Shown here piece by piece: positions 13,301 to 25,717 of a stretch of DNA of 64,000 bases. Positions within the stretch are counted from its first letter, which is position 1. Each line of letters opens with the position of its first letter. The stretch is from Theileria orientalis strain Shintoku (lineage: Eukaryota; Apicomplexa; Aconoidasida; Piroplasmida; Theileriidae). The position numbers and the translations under genes were made by a program. The notes beneath the pieces are model-generated. The model had not been told where the DNA came from. It was given only the letters and a program-made list of their open reading frames with translations, and did no database searches. The stretch covers positions 972,001-1,036,000 of the forward strand of contig NC_025260.1 in assembly GCF_000740895.1 (NCBI RefSeq), read 5' to 3'.

Positions 13301-16300
13301 GAACATGCACTCGAGGCTGCACAATAACCTAGGACAGCCGATAGCAGTGGCGATGAAGGGAGGGCAGGCGAGTCACGGAGCGTCAATACATCAGCTAGTG
13401 ATGATGAACACTGCGACGTCAAACACGGCGAATGAGTTCACGGAACGGGCTAACGTGGATGCGACTGCGATGAGAGACACCGGAGTGCCGAGCGAGGACT
13501 CGTACACGTGGCTGGTGCTGAGAGACGGAGCCTCGTGTGAGTTGCCAGTGGGCCACTACGGAATACTGGAGCCATTCCTGGTGAAGGTGAAAATAGGCAA
13601 CTACGAATACGAGATCACGTCAAGCCAGCTGGACCTGAGTTACAACAACAACCAGATGATGTTCAAGCTGGATCTTAACCCGAAGGACGATCTGGGCCAA
13701 TATGGCGTGGACAGCAGCGTCGAGGAGACTGAGAAGAGGAGAGAGAGCAGCACAGAGGGCTTCGGAGTGGTGCGATTCGCGAGAGAGTACGTTAAGAGGC
13801 TGATGGGAAGGAAGGAGCTGGAAAAAACGTATAACCACGCGTACCTGATGGTTAACGTGGAGCACAAGACAGTGATGCAGTCGTCGAGCACGAGCAGCTC
13901 CTCAATCAATATATACTTCACGTCAGGGCTCTCGGTCACGAATAAGTCCAGAGAGATGGTCGTAGTCTTTCCAGCCTCAAGGACGCCGGAAAACAGAACT
14001 GTGTCGCAGCGGGACCTGATGAAAATGGACGTTCAGGCGCCCTCAGTGTCGGACACGATGATCACGAAGTCGTACTTCAGAGAGAGCAGAATGACGGACC
14101 TGGACAAACTGTTTAAGCCCATATCGGTGCTGACGGACCACAAGTTGGTTAAGAAGATAGAGCCCAGGAGGTCGCGCAGCAGATCGAGCCCGTTCGGGTC
14201 TGGAGACTACTCGTACACAGTGGACAGCAGGAAGACGAGCTTGAACAGAGAAGTGAGTGTGCAGCAAGGCCACAGGGAACCGCAAGGAAAACAGGCCGCG
14301 ATGTCGAGTCCCAAGAGCGCAAATGTAACCACTGACACCTTTGCCACTAAGCAATCGCCTGCCGTAGGCAGTAGCAAATCGCCCATGTTAAACAGCCATC
14401 AATCGCCTACTTTGAACAGTCATAAATCTCTCACCTTGAACAGTAAGAAATCGGTCAGACAAAACAGCGGTATTAACGAGTCGTACTCGTCCGCGCACAT
14501 GAGCGCCGGGGAGTTGCAGTACATAGTGCTCAGAGGAGGAACGGATAACCCGGACAAGGCCGCAATACCGCTCCCCTGGATAGTGGACGGGAATAACACG
14601 ATATGCGTGGCGCTGCTCTCGGACTTTAGCCTGAGCAACGAGCTGAGTGAAATAGACGAGGAGACAGAGCAGAAGGTGTTCGCAAAGGAGATACCGTGCG
14701 ACGTGCTCCTGAGCAGAGAGGCGACGCTGCACATAGTGTCCTCGTTCGAAGGACAGAGAATCAAGGTGCCAGTGCCAGGATTCGCGCCGACGTTGCACCT
14801 GGGGAGGTCGAAGAGAGGCCTCGAACGCGAGGGAGTGCACACGCTGGAGCCGATGAGCAGAGAGCCTGTGGAGTCGAAAACGCAGAGCCAGGAGCACGAC
14901 TACACAATGATACTCTCATGCACCCTCAACGAGTTCACGAGCGTGCACAAGACGCAAATACCGCTCAACCCAATGAAGCACTGCCTGAAGCAGTACGAGT
15001 TCATACTGGAGCCGATCCAAGTGATAGAAAACATGATGCCCTACGACATAAACATCATCTCGCCGAAGCTGTACGCGAGTCTTAACACGCAGAAGACGGA
15101 GAACGGAAGGGAGCTGGAGAAGGTGCAGAGAGCAATCAGCTTCGATAACGTGGCGGACGGGTCTGAAGAGGAGCACATGAGGCTGTTCTCAAGGTCCCTG
15201 AGCATATCGACGCCGCAGCTGGTGCACGAGGAGCTGAAGGATAAGATTCTGGGCCTGAGGCCACCCCTGGGAGACGTGAAGCAGGAGGACGACGAAGTGT
15301 TGTCTATCAAGTCGGGAACGAGCATGCACCTGGACAAGTACATGACGAAAGCGATAATATTCTTCAAGGACTTCTGCAGCAACGAGGTACTGTTCAAGAA
15401 GGAGAGGGCGAACACGACGCTGGTCTTCGAAAGAGTGACCGGAGCGCTGCTGGAAAACGCGGAAACGAGGCTCAACGTGGACCCGAGGCCCCAGTCCTCG
15501 TACATGCCCGCGAAGATCACAGTCTCAGTGGAGATATTTAAGAGGTCGGTGCAGCCTTCGAAAGACAAGGAGGGCCTGATAAAGAGGTGCCTGGCCTCGT
15601 CGCAGATAGTGTGCAGCATATACGCGGACAAATGGGCAGTAAACTGGCTGGGATACCCAATACTGCTCTCGCGCTCAGACGCGAGGTACATTCAGTGCTT
15701 CGGAGGAAACGGGTGCTCGGTGGTCTCGCAGGACCTGTCAAACACGGGGCTGCACATGGTGGTCAGGAAGAACAACCTGAAGAAGATACACGCCTACGAC
15801 ATGTACAAGAAGAAGGAGAAGGGCTGGTCGCTCTTCAGGCTCACCTCGCCCTCGCACCTGATCAGCAACAAGTTCGTGGTGCCGGAGCTGACATTCAGCG
15901 CGTGCTCAATACGGGACGTGCCCAACTACCCGAACCTGCACTACCTGGTCTCGACCTCGATCGCACCCATGCCCTTCTTCAGAACAGTGGTGATGGAGAT
16001 ACTGCCGCAGGTGACGATCACGAACGACTTCGACCTCGACATCTGGATACGCGAGTACTTCAAGAGCAAGAGCGTGGTGAAGTCGGTGATCAAGAAGACG
16101 GGAATATTCAGTAAGCTGAACAACAAGGTGAAGCTGTGGCTGCACAGAAGAGTGACCTCGACGAAGGACGACGAGGAGCACATCAAGACCTCGGCGAGGA
16201 TGACGCTGGCGAAGTACAGCAGGAGCCTGCACAGAATGAAGTCGGCGAAGACCCACAGCTACGCGAACAGGAAGAGCACGTACAATGAGGACCGGGGAGG

Positions 16301-19300
16301 CTCCGCGGGCACTGCAAACTGGATTAAGGTGAGCAGCGGGATGACAGTGGAGTTCCACTCGCAGTCGAAGGGGGAGTTCTACCTGCAGGTGACTGCGATA
16401 AACCCCGCGGACTTCCAGAACCTGAAGAACATCAAGTTCTGGTCGTGTTCGCTCCTGATAAAGCCCTCGTCCTCGACGCAGTTCAGGTACCCGGAGAGCA
16501 TCAAGTACAGGCCGAGCATGATGACGAGCGAGTTCGCGAAGGAGACGCTGCCGCGCTTCGGCGGCCGCCCGCTGAGCAAGACGAACAGCGATGTCACGAT
16601 AAACGAGATGAACGCGCAGACTGCGAGCGACAACACGAGCGTGATAACGTTGGCAGATAACCTATCGGCGGCTGGCCTGACGCCTAACTCGCCTCGAGTG
16701 TACGGCGGATCGCATTCCAAGTACATGGATTCTATTAACGCTGGTTTTGTAAGTGCTGGTGCAGTTAATACTGGTTTTGTTAGTACCGGCGCAGTTAACG
16801 CCAGTGCCACGAGTACGGGTCCAGTTAACGTTTGGGGCGACAGCGCCAGAAGCTGCGGAGACCTGACGGGCACGGCAATGAGCACGACTTACATCACAGG
16901 CGACGAGTTAACCGCGAGAGAAGTGACCTTAAGTGGAGCGAGCTCAAGCTCGGTCCTAGGGAACTACATGACGCCGAGCGCCTCGAACACGGGAGCGACG
17001 ACGACGCCAGTCATGAGGCCGTCGACGCCAGGAGCACCAGGGACGCCGGTGCTGACAACCGGAATGATGCAAAGAGGCTTCGGGTACTCGGGAGAGACGG
17101 GAAGAAAGCTGAGTCAGGCAGACATAGTGAAGTACGGACTGTGCGAAGTGGAGACGCTGGTGCACAAGGGCTGTAAGATGGTGCGCTTCCTGAGGCCGAT
17201 GAGCCCGGAGTGGATGATCATCAACGCGACGGGCTTCAACCTGTACATACAGCAGCTGGGCATACTGTCGCACGGAGAGATTCTGGAGAGGAATAGCACG
17301 CTGAAGGAGCTGAACACGACGAGAGTAAACACAATGAGGGACCTGAACAACAGAGACTACATCGACCTGGAGTTCCAAAACGGAGTGGAGTACGGATGGT
17401 ACGACCCGCAGAAGGAGCAGAAGCTGATAATAAAGCTGCACCACCTGCAGGACAAGAACAACGAAGTGCTCGCGAAGTACGCGACGAAGGCGAACGTTAA
17501 TGTTAACGCTAACGCGCTGGGAGAGAAGCTGTTCGTGAAGGTGAAGGGAGCGCTGCTAATAGACCTGGGAAAGGTGGAAAGCATCAACGCGACCAACATG
17601 TTCAACGTAAAAATGGGACAGATGAGGCTCATGGCGAAGCTGAACGCGCAGACGAGCGTGATCATGGGCCAGAGGACGCTGATCCTGACCTGCGGAAAGC
17701 TGAACAAGCTGCTGACGAGGAACAAGAAACTGTTCGACATCTACAAGCAGATAAAGATTAAAATACCGAACACGAAGGAGCAGTTCAACCCGCGCAACTA
17801 CTTGCTCAACAGGTTCAAGTACAACGCGAAGAACGTGGAGGGGATACGAGTGTCGGCGAGAAGGACGAACAACACGTACCCCTTCAGCGGAGGCATGACG
17901 AACAGGCACCTGCGCAACAGGTCCCCGAGGGACACCGAGAGGATGTCGACGAAGATGCTGTACCTGCGGAACACGGCGCTGAGCGGAGCGAGGTCGAGCT
18001 CGCTGTCGACGAGGCGGAGCGCGGTGCCGAAGAGGCACACGTACCCGCTGACTGACAAGTACAGGCCGACGAACGCGGCGAGGGAGAAGGAGGTGGTGAT
18101 CAACATCAGCAACGACTACACGCTCAACATCTCGCTGAACGGGCTCGGAGTGTGCGTGTGCTCGTACCTGCCGGACGAGCTGCTCTACGTCTCGCTGGTG
18201 CTCGTGCAGTTCAACACGAGCTTCCAGGACAACGAGTCGCGCTACGAGTTCTCCGTCGGCTGGCTGCAGTCGGACGTGCACGACATCGAGTCCTACTTCC
18301 CGACGATGGTGAAGCCCGTGATCAACTACTCGCCCTTCAACGTCGGCAGCATCAACAGGAGGAAGGCGAGCTCGTACGTGCACCACGACGTCATCACGAA
18401 CAGCAACAAGCAGGTGATCAACATCGTGATGAACACGAAGAGCAACCGCTACATCAAGGAGATCTCGCTGCTCAGCATCGACATTCAGCCGATCAACATT
18501 AACCTGGACACGCGCATCATCTTCTCCACGCTGCTCCTGCTCGACGACTACCTCTCGGTCTTCTCGCAGTCGGAGCGGAGCATGGAGGCCTTCTCCGCGC
18601 CGCACGTGGGCATCTTCAACTACGAGAACATGCAGTCCTTCGACGACGACGTCTACACGCTCAGCGACGTCGTGCGCTCGCAGTACGGCGCCGACGCGTC
18701 CAAGGGCGCGAGGTACAACATCTCGAGGCTGATCATCGGCAAGATCGTGATGGTGATCAACATAAGGCGCTCCGAGGCGCTCCAGATGGACGAGCTGCCG
18801 CTGCTGAGTCCGACGGTGCGCTACCTGCTCTACATCGTGAGGAGGACGCCGCACATCTCGGACGCGCACATCGTGCTCAACAAGGAGTCGCTGCTGCGGC
18901 TCTGCTGCACGCCCTACGTGCTCCTGTCCCACTTCGGCTCGCGCTACGTGAGTCAGGCGATTCACCAGATCTACAAGGTGCTCTGGGCGGTGGACCTGAT
19001 AGGGAACCCGAAGATGATATTCAACCACTGGTTCTCGGCCCTGTACCAGTCGCTGATAGTAAGTTTCACAACTGACGCAGTTTATTGTTTTTGGTAGTTA
19101 TTGTTTGGCTGTTACTAGTAATAGTTAAGGTGGTTGTAATAATTTTATTATTGTATGTGGGACGCAGCCTACTACTTACTACCATGGTGGTCCTGGCCCT
19201 ATCAAAACCTGGTGCTAATAAAATTTGTAGGACTTTAGAGAGGCACTGAGGTTCGTTCACCTGCCGCCAGTAACATTTCTGTTGCTGTTGAAGGGAGTTA

Positions 19301-21316
19301 GCCAGTTTGGAATATCAGTGCTGTCAGGGATAGTGGACGCATTCTACAGGTTCACAGGAAGCTGGTGCATACTCCTGAACGCAATGGCACTTAATTCGGA
19401 CAGGTAAAGTACGAATTGAAACAATGTGTGTAGATACGCGGTGTTTCTGCTAAACGAAGTGTTCCCGAAGAACTTCGGGCACCCATCAAACGTGTTTGAG
19501 GGCCTGTATTTTGGAACAATGATGATGGGCCGTAATCTATACATCAGTTTGGGTAGGCGCAGTTTTAGCTAGCTATAAAAATGCTTGTAACTATGTACAC
19601 TCACCAATTTGTATAACCAATTTTAACCATTGATACGTATAACCAATTTTAACCATTGATACGTACAACTAGGTATAATACACAACAATGCATAAAAAAT
19701 TAATAGGAAACTTCGTGTTTAAGCCTGTGAACAGCTTCAATAAGTTCCTGGAGTCGATCAGGCTTAGGAGCGGAAACAAGGAGGTGCTGATGTCGTTTCT
19801 GCACATATGGAGCTCACTGTGCTCCTCGTTGCTGAGCCTGCTCTTCGGGTCGTTCTCGTCGGCACTCTCCGGGCTCTCAATAACGCTGCAAGGGCTGCTG
19901 AATCAGATGCACTCAGTGCCAATGTTGTCAGCAATTAGGCCGAGAAGGTCGCTGCAGCACCTGAAGAGCACAGGGCCGATTCGATACAACTTCCTGGAGT
20001 CGTGGTCGATGGAAGCGTCGAAGAGAATAGGACACACGAACCAGGTGCTCCTGGTGCTCCCACTGGACGTGAAGCTGAAGCTGTTCGACCCAGTGTACCT
20101 GGCAACGTCGCACTGGTCAGTGCTGGCAACGCACATAAGCTCAATCAGCCCACTGATACTGAGTCAGTCGTTCGGAAACTTCAAGGACCTGATATGGATA
20201 GATAGACTCAACGTGGGATACGTGGAAAAGGGACGCATAAAATGGAAACATAACATTAAGAGCGTAAATAGAATACAGCTGATAGAACTGAACGCAGAGC
20301 TGAGCAGCAGGGGAACGGACGAATTTGACATAGAGGAAGTGAGTGAATCGGAAGAATATGAGTCGGAAAGAACAGGAGATAATCGCAATGTCACGGAAGA
20401 CTATGAAGACAGAAACATGAACAAGGGGATTAACGCAAACGACGACGACGTGAGAGTTGTAATCTATGACTCGCACTTCTGCGAAAAGAAGGTGCAAAAC
20501 ACGAAGCTGAAGGTAGTGCTGCCCCTGAAAAAGGGAAAGAAGCTGCTGGGAAAGAGAATGTACTTCATGCGCATCATGTTCTCAGAGCCAGGAGAAGGAC
20601 GCCAGTTCAAGTGGACGGGAAAAAAGAAGATACCGCTGAAGCTGCAAATTACACTGCAAAACCCCTACTATCTGCAGGACAACGCGTCGAGCAAGATAAG
20701 TAGGACGGAGGGAGGCCTGAGTCAGCGAGAAAGACAAATACATAAGCAAATACACGAAAACCTGGGAGGAATCGCGAGGCAGCTGAACAGACTGAGCATA
20801 AGCACGCAGAGAAACAACGAAGGAGAACTGGAACTGGAGCCAGTAAAAAAGTTCGGAGACCTGTATAACATAAAGAAGGAGCTGGTTGATATAAACAACT
20901 ACGTAAAGACACTGAGCAAAGTCAAGTACAAGAACGTAGACGAGGGAGAACGCACGGAAATGATTAAAAGGAAAAGGGAAAGCGAAGGTAGGAGTAAAGG
21001 AGAAGAGGTGGAGGAAAATAAATCGGAAGGAGAGGAGCACAACTCAAAAGAATGGGACCTAAACGAGGAGGAACAATATATCTATGACAAGTTTAACAGC
21101 ATAATCTCAGATTACACGGAAAGGCACACGGCTCGAGGAAGAAACAGCGGAATCGGAAGACAAAAGGGGCATAAATCGGATAAAACGGACGTACACAACG
21201 AAATGGCGGAAAACGAGGAAGAGGAGTGGGTAGAAATAGTGAAAATGCCAAATCTAGAAACGGGAAAACTGTATTTCACACTGCTAACCTCTGTGATCAG
21301 AGAAGTGGCACTTTAA
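1385..21316 (+). CDS. VPS13: Giant VPS13/chorein-type bridge lipid-transfer protein
   Basis: Seven exons: 1385-1563, 1708-1918, 2032-12103, 12322-19058, 19231-19403, 19434-19552, 19707-21316. All junctions are GT-AG and close in frame, giving 19101 nt (about 6366 aa). The N-terminus is a classic chorein motif (LLNKVFDSYIEGID, then LWGGKIVLNSLHIR and LPFHLTFG). Around residues 4670-4730 comes the VPS13 adaptor-binding (SHR-BD) type segment, and exons 5-7 encode the conserved C-terminal region (GNFVFKPVNSFNKFLE). VPS13 proteins are hydrophobic-groove rods that move bulk phospholipid between membranes at contact sites. This one is roughly twice the usual 3100-4000 aa because of acidic, Ser/Glu-rich, Asn/Gly-rich and coiled low-complexity insertions, mostly in the 10-kb exon 3. 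The two very long frames are one gene: exon 3 ends with one spare base and exon 4 begins with the two needed to complete the codon. The role in the parasite is inferred from the family. Confidence 0.88.
3735..3905 (+). repeat. In-frame SSEE-type acidic repeat in VPS13
   Basis: Degenerate tandem units of about 18-21 nt encoding S-S-E-E plus two or three variable residues, read about nine times. It is coding, hydrophilic and probably disordered, inside the insertion between the chorein N-terminus and the rod. Confidence 0.7.
4090..4180 (+). repeat. In-frame ANKTKTP repeat in VPS13
   Basis: Three tandem copies of a roughly 30-nt unit (gcaaataagacgaaaacacc core) encoding NKTKTPTIAA-like peptides. 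It keeps the frame of exon 3 of the VPS13 gene. Confidence 0.75.
6649..6870 (+). repeat. 48-bp in-frame minisatellite (NNSADNNNPGNGNPG) in VPS13
   Basis: Units start at 6649, 6697, 6745, 6793 and 6841 (the last one short), each 48 nt and nearly identical at the DNA level. They encode a 16-residue Asn/Pro/Gly-rich repeat. A 48-nt unit cannot shift the frame, so copy number could vary without inactivating the gene. Confidence 0.85.
9950..10100 (+). repeat. 24-bp in-frame minisatellite (ARYNTMNS) in VPS13
   Basis: Six consecutive 24-nt units encoding ARYNTMNS or ARYNTINS, decaying at both ends (RARYNT on the left, ARYNRVNS on the right). It is inside the coding frame at about residues 2770-2820. 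Confidence 0.85.
12104..12321 (+). other. VPS13 intron 3 with TTGGCAATAGTTAC repeats
   Basis: 218-nt intron between the two giant exons, donor caG|GTTTGT and acceptor gcgcag|AT. It is built largely of imperfect repeats of TTGGCAATAGTTAC/TTGGTAATAGTTAC. It contains stops in the reading frame of exon 3 and must be removed for exon 4 to follow in phase. Confidence 0.7.
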
Positions 21317-21394
21317 TCTATTAAATACGTAGTATGTGTTAGTCCATGGGGCAGGGGCGCGAGCTCGTGTACACTAGTAGATTTTGTTGCGAAA

Positions 21395-24091
21395 ATGAGC
21401 TCGAGGCTGGACTTCACGGAAAAGGACGCGGGAAAAAACGCTGCACAGAGCACCAACGTTAATTTCTCAGACATAGAGTCGTCGAGCGGGTACGAAAACA
21501 AGCTGTGGCTTAACTCGCCACTTTCAGGGAACCGCAACGACGGATACCCAACGCACGAGTTCAAAGGACTGTCGCTGCCGAGCGCGAACGATCTTCCACT
21601 TTCGGCGGACATAGTACCGCTGAAAATATCAAACGGCGCACAAGATGAGGTGGGCTCGGACGAGTTTGACGTCATGGTCAACGACCTGCGAAGCATCTTC
21701 CTGTGCTGGCTCAAGAAAACGCAAAACAGCCTAAAATCGCAGCGCGAAAACTTAATCAGAGAAGCAGATGAACTGCAAAAGGAGAAAAACGCATTTGTGC
21801 AGAAGATTAAGCAGGAGAGAGCAATAGAAGCAGAAAAGCTAGCAGTAAGTTACTAGATAGGAGAAAATATGGGAAGTGTGATAAAAATGGATATCAATGA
21901 GAAAAGGAGCCCATTTATGCCGCAAATTGCCAGTTATTTATATACTTACACACAAACTGAGATGTACACATATGCACACTAGGGTCCGTAGATAAATATG
22001 TATATGCGCATTGTTAGTAATCAGCTACGCAGTAACTGAGCACTGTTGTAGGAGGACAGAAGAAGACAGAACGCAGAAATAGCGTCACAGCTTAAGCAAA
22101 TACAAATAGAAAGAGAAGACTCGAGAAGAAGAATAGAAGACGATTGGTGTAAACTGGAACACGAAAAAGACGTATTCAGAAAATATATGCAACTGGAAGC
22201 GGAAAAGTTGAAGCAGAGAATAGAATTGCTGGAACAGGAAAAGAGGAAAGTGGTGGACAGTAAAATAGCATCTGAGACGATGGTGGACATAAACGTAGGA
22301 GGAGTGGTGTTTGAAACCTCGAGACACACGTTAACGAGGCAGGAAAACAGTTATTTAAACGGACTGCTGAGTGGCAGATATGAGATAGGAAGAGACAGGC
22401 AGGGAAGAATATTTCTGGACAGAGACTACGAGTTGTTTAGAATAATTTTAAACTTTTTGAGGAATCCAACGTCGTTGCCAATACCAAGGTGAGAAGCCGC
22501 TTTAGGGTTATTTCTAGTTAGTAACACTAGTTAGCACAATGTACTGGTAAATAGTGTTTGTGACAACGTACTAGTTTATAGCCAGTTAATAGTTAGTAGT
22601 TGTTTCCTTAAAGTGTTAGTTACTATTGTCCAGTGGATGGATAACACCATCGAAACGTACTTTTTACTGTTCGCCACTTAGTAGTTGCTAGTTTAAAATG
22701 GTTGAGTGAATATAATGAGTAGAGATTTGACGGAAAGCGCAATGATATTGGACGAGGCTAAGTACTACAAGATCAAATTCAGCCCGTACCCGCTGGTGCT
22801 GTGCTACGGAGGACATAACGGGAAGGAGCACCTTAAGTCGATGGAGTTGCTGGACATGGAGAGCAAGGTCTGGAGAAACTGTAACCCGATGACGACGGAG
22901 AGAATGTATTTCGGATCAGGAGTGCTTAGCAACTTTTTGTACGTGTTCGGAGGACAGAACCTGGACTACAAGGCACTCTGCGACGTGGAAATGTACGATA
23001 GGCTGAGGGACACATGGCAAGCAGCAGCGCCACTGAAGCACCCGAGGAGAAACAACGCAGGAATGACGCTCGAGGAAAGAATATTCTGCGTCGGAGGATT
23101 CGACGGAATGAACATACTGGACTCGGTGGAGACTTACGACATGAGGATGAAAAACTGGATACCAGTGGCGCCGCTTAAAGTGCCGAGGTCGTCAGCAATG
23201 GTGACGCACCAAAACGGCTCTCTGTACGCAATCGGAGGCACCAACGGAGAGAGGCTGAAGTCAGTGGAGAGGTACGACGTGCGCAAAAATGAGTGGGAGC
23301 TGATAAACAACGGACTGCTGGAAGTTAGGTCGGCAGGCTCAGTGTGCACGTACCTGAACGAGATGTTCATAGCGGGAGGAATCGACAACCTGCAGTCGAT
23401 TCACTCCTCAGTGGAGACGTGGGACTCGAAGAACCAGACGAGCTCGTTCCTGAAGGACGTGCCGGTGCCGGTGATGGACGGAGCGATGGCGGCGACTCCG
23501 CACAGCGTGGTGCTGGTGGGAGGCCAGAACACGAAGATACTGGACTCGACGTTCTTCTACCAGCCTGAGTCGGACCAGTGGACGCAGGGTACTGATTATC
23601 CACGACTAGTTATTTCTGTTATTTTAGTTAGTTAGTCAGTTAGCGCTTATCTAGCCAGTTACGGCTGTCGGTTTAGTTTAGTTGGTGCCTAGATATTGTT
23701 AATTAGTGACTAGATATTGTTAATTAGTGACTAGATATTGTTAGTTATTGACTAGATATTGTTAATTAGTTACTAGATATTGTTAATTAGTGACTAGATA
23801 TTGTTAATTAGTGACTAGATATAGTTAGTTATTGTCAAGCCAGGCTATTGGAGCTTGTACCCTTAGCCAGAGTGCCAGTGCTGGTCACCATTAGCCAGGG
23901 TGCCCATCCTGGTTACGGCAGTGTGTGTGACCAGCGATAGTTACTGTTAAACAGTTACAACTATAGTTACTGGCACGTATTTGGTAAACGTTGTTAGAAA
24001 ATTTCACATAATTTTCGGAAAATAATTATTTTCAGGACCGAACCTCATTATGCCGAGGTACGGACACTGCACTACCGTACTTGACTTTTAA
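21395..24091 (+). CDS. K13: Kelch13 (coiled coil + BTB/POZ + Kelch propeller)
   Basis: Four exons: 21395-21844, 22052-22488, 22723-23588, 24036-24091; 1809 nt, 602 aa, all GT-AG with closing phases. Residues about 100-220 form a Lys/Glu/Arg-rich coiled coil; residues about 226-300 are a BTB/POZ domain (MVDINVGGVVFETSRHTL then LLSGRYEIGRD). From about 320 to the end is a Kelch propeller (CYGGHNG, VFGGQN, CVGGFDG, AIGGTNG, IAGGID, LVGGQN). This order is that of apicomplexan Kelch13, which in Plasmodium marks the cytostome neck, is needed for haemoglobin endocytosis and carries artemisinin-resistance mutations. Theileria does not make haemozoin, so the cargo here is unknown; the adaptor/endocytosis role is family inference. 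The Cys of FCVGGFDG sits where the Plasmodium resistance Cys is found, judged from memory of that motif. The short last exon completes the final blade (MPRYGHC). Confidence 0.92.
22489..22722 (+). other. K13 intron 2
   Basis: 234-nt intron, AG|GTGAGA to gagtag|A, rich in TAGTTA/CTAGTT words. No gene seen inside. Confidence 0.6.
23589..24035 (+). other. K13 intron 3 carrying a 21-bp minisatellite
   Basis: 447-nt intron that separates the propeller body from an 18-codon terminal exon. It holds the tandem array at 23688-23836 and a second short duplication (AGCCAGGGTGCC-like, near 23870-23910). The acceptor is preceded by a good pyrimidine-rich tract (ttattttcag). Confidence 0.75.
23688..23836 (+). 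repeat. 21-bp tandem repeat (GACTAGATATTGTTAATTAGT)
   Basis: About seven near-exact copies of gactagatattgttaattag, with single-base variants (TTAGTTATT for TTAATTAGT), inside K13 intron 3. Non-coding; length variation between isolates is likely. Confidence 0.85.
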
Positions 24092-24182
24092 TGTATAATA
24101 TATCAATCTTCTAGCTTTAAATGTACACTAGTAAATATTTCGAGCACGAAAACGTCATATGTGGTTTAAATGAGGCCCGAAA

Positions 24183-25717
24183 ATGGAAAATTATAGAGAG
24201 CATCTAGTGGATGCACTTAACAGGAAGTACAGAGGAAAATTTAGACCGTTTAAAAAAAGCAGAGCATCGGAAGATGCAGAAACAGGAACGTACGTGGAGG
24301 AGTCGGAAACGGAGCCATTTGAAGATCTCGGAAGAGAGACCATCAGGAAGGGGCAGGCAGCAATAGTCATTCTCGCAGGAGGACTGTCCACGAGAATTGG
24401 AAGCTGCGAGCCAAAATCAATACTGCCAGTGACGGCAGTCAAAAGTAAATCACTCCTGCAGCTACACCTCGAAAAGCTGAGGAAGTTATTCACGCTGGTG
24501 GAAGCGGAGAAACACCCATCAATATTCATACTAACATGTAGTTTCAACTATTCACAAATAGAAACGTTCCTAAAAAGAAATTCGCACTTCGGACTGGACC
24601 CGAAACGTGTAATATTGCTGGTACAAAGCAACCTTCCCTGCTTCATCGGAGACGACTTGGAATACTCGAGGTACCCGAGCTCAGAACTGAACACGCCGAA
24701 GGCAGAGGTCATAGACTTCTCGAAGAACGAGGATTTTGACAATTTCTACACACGGGGGTTCAGACTCGACCTGAAGTACGAGGGAATCGTGACCTCGCCG
24801 AACGGGAACGGGAATGTGTTCGAAACGCTTCACAAAAACGAGGAGTTTTCGAAAATACTCCCGACGATTAAGTGTTTGCACGTGATAGGAGTGGACAACT
24901 GCCTGTCGAAGCCGCTAGACCCGGCGTTCGTGGGAATGATGGCGCACACGCAGGGGCTGGACATGCTGAACAAGTGTGTGCTGAGAAGCCACGGGGAGAA
25001 CCTGGGCGTGTTCTGCGTCGGAGACTTCCCGAGGATCATCGAGTACAGCGAGCTCGACAGGCTCACTGAAAACGGCCTGAAGGACTACGTGTTCTACGGG
25101 AACATTTGCGACCACATGTTCTCAGGCGACTTCATGTCGAGGGTTATGAGTGAGCAGCTCTACAAAAGCATGCCCCTTCACGCTGCGAAAAAGAGAATAC
25201 CAATCTGGTCTTATGAAAACGGCCGTTTCGTATTCCCCGCCGAGTGCAACGGCTATAAACTGGAGCTGTTTGTGTTCGACGTGATGGAATTCACCTCAAA
25301 AGTGATGGTAAGCAGTGCTCGAATACATTTAGTTACGATTACTCTTTATTTATACTACTAGGGTATTGTGTATGCCATTATCATGTATACTACTAAAGTA
25401 GTTATGTATACCATTATATAAACTGTTTAGTTTTTACGACTAGAGTAGTGTGTTAACCTATTGACAACTGGATTGTTTAGTGTGTTGCCGTTGAAAGGGA
25501 TTATAATTTTGCTCCACTTAAAACGTCCTGGGACTGCGACATGTCCAACGAGAATGCCATTCAGTATAAAATGGATAGAGTGTTTAAGGCGTGGCTCGGG
25601 AGGGTGGATTGTAGAGTTGATGGTATTTGCGAGATATCACCGACTCTTAGTTACTCTGGCGAAAACCTAGAGGAGTACAGAGGCAGGCTTCTGAAAGGGC
25701 AAGTGTACCTTGAATAA
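24183..25717 (+). CDS. UAP1: UDP-N-acetylglucosamine pyrophosphorylase
   Basis: Two exons, 24183-25307 and 25481-25717, phase-0 GT-AG; 1362 nt, 453 aa. The nucleotide-binding signature is at residues about 66-87 (ILAGGLSTRIGSCEPKSIL), a variant of LAGGxGTRLGxxxPK. Substrate-pocket segments follow (SPNGNGNVFETL, then HVIGVDNCLSKPLDPAFVG), and the last exon supplies the family's C-terminal REEEFSPLKN-like element (VERDYNFAPLKTS). The enzyme makes UDP-GlcNAc from UTP and GlcNAc-1-P in the cytosol, the donor for GPI anchors and any N-glycan cores; in a parasite dependent on GPI-anchored surface proteins this is expected to be essential. Length is close to the yeast enzyme. It lies 91 bp downstream of Kelch13 in the same direction. 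Confidence 0.88.

Noticed and set aside
17556..19028. 490-codon open frame antisense to VPS13 exon 4, rich in V, R, H, L
   Set aside because: It is the mirror of a G+C-rich sense exon; the V/R/H/L/E-biased composition is typical of antisense shadows and no domain is visible.
12327..19097. Second large frame read as a separate gene
   Set aside because: It lacks its own N-terminal domain, and exon 3 and exon 4 join in phase across a 218-nt GT-AG intron, so it is part of VPS13.
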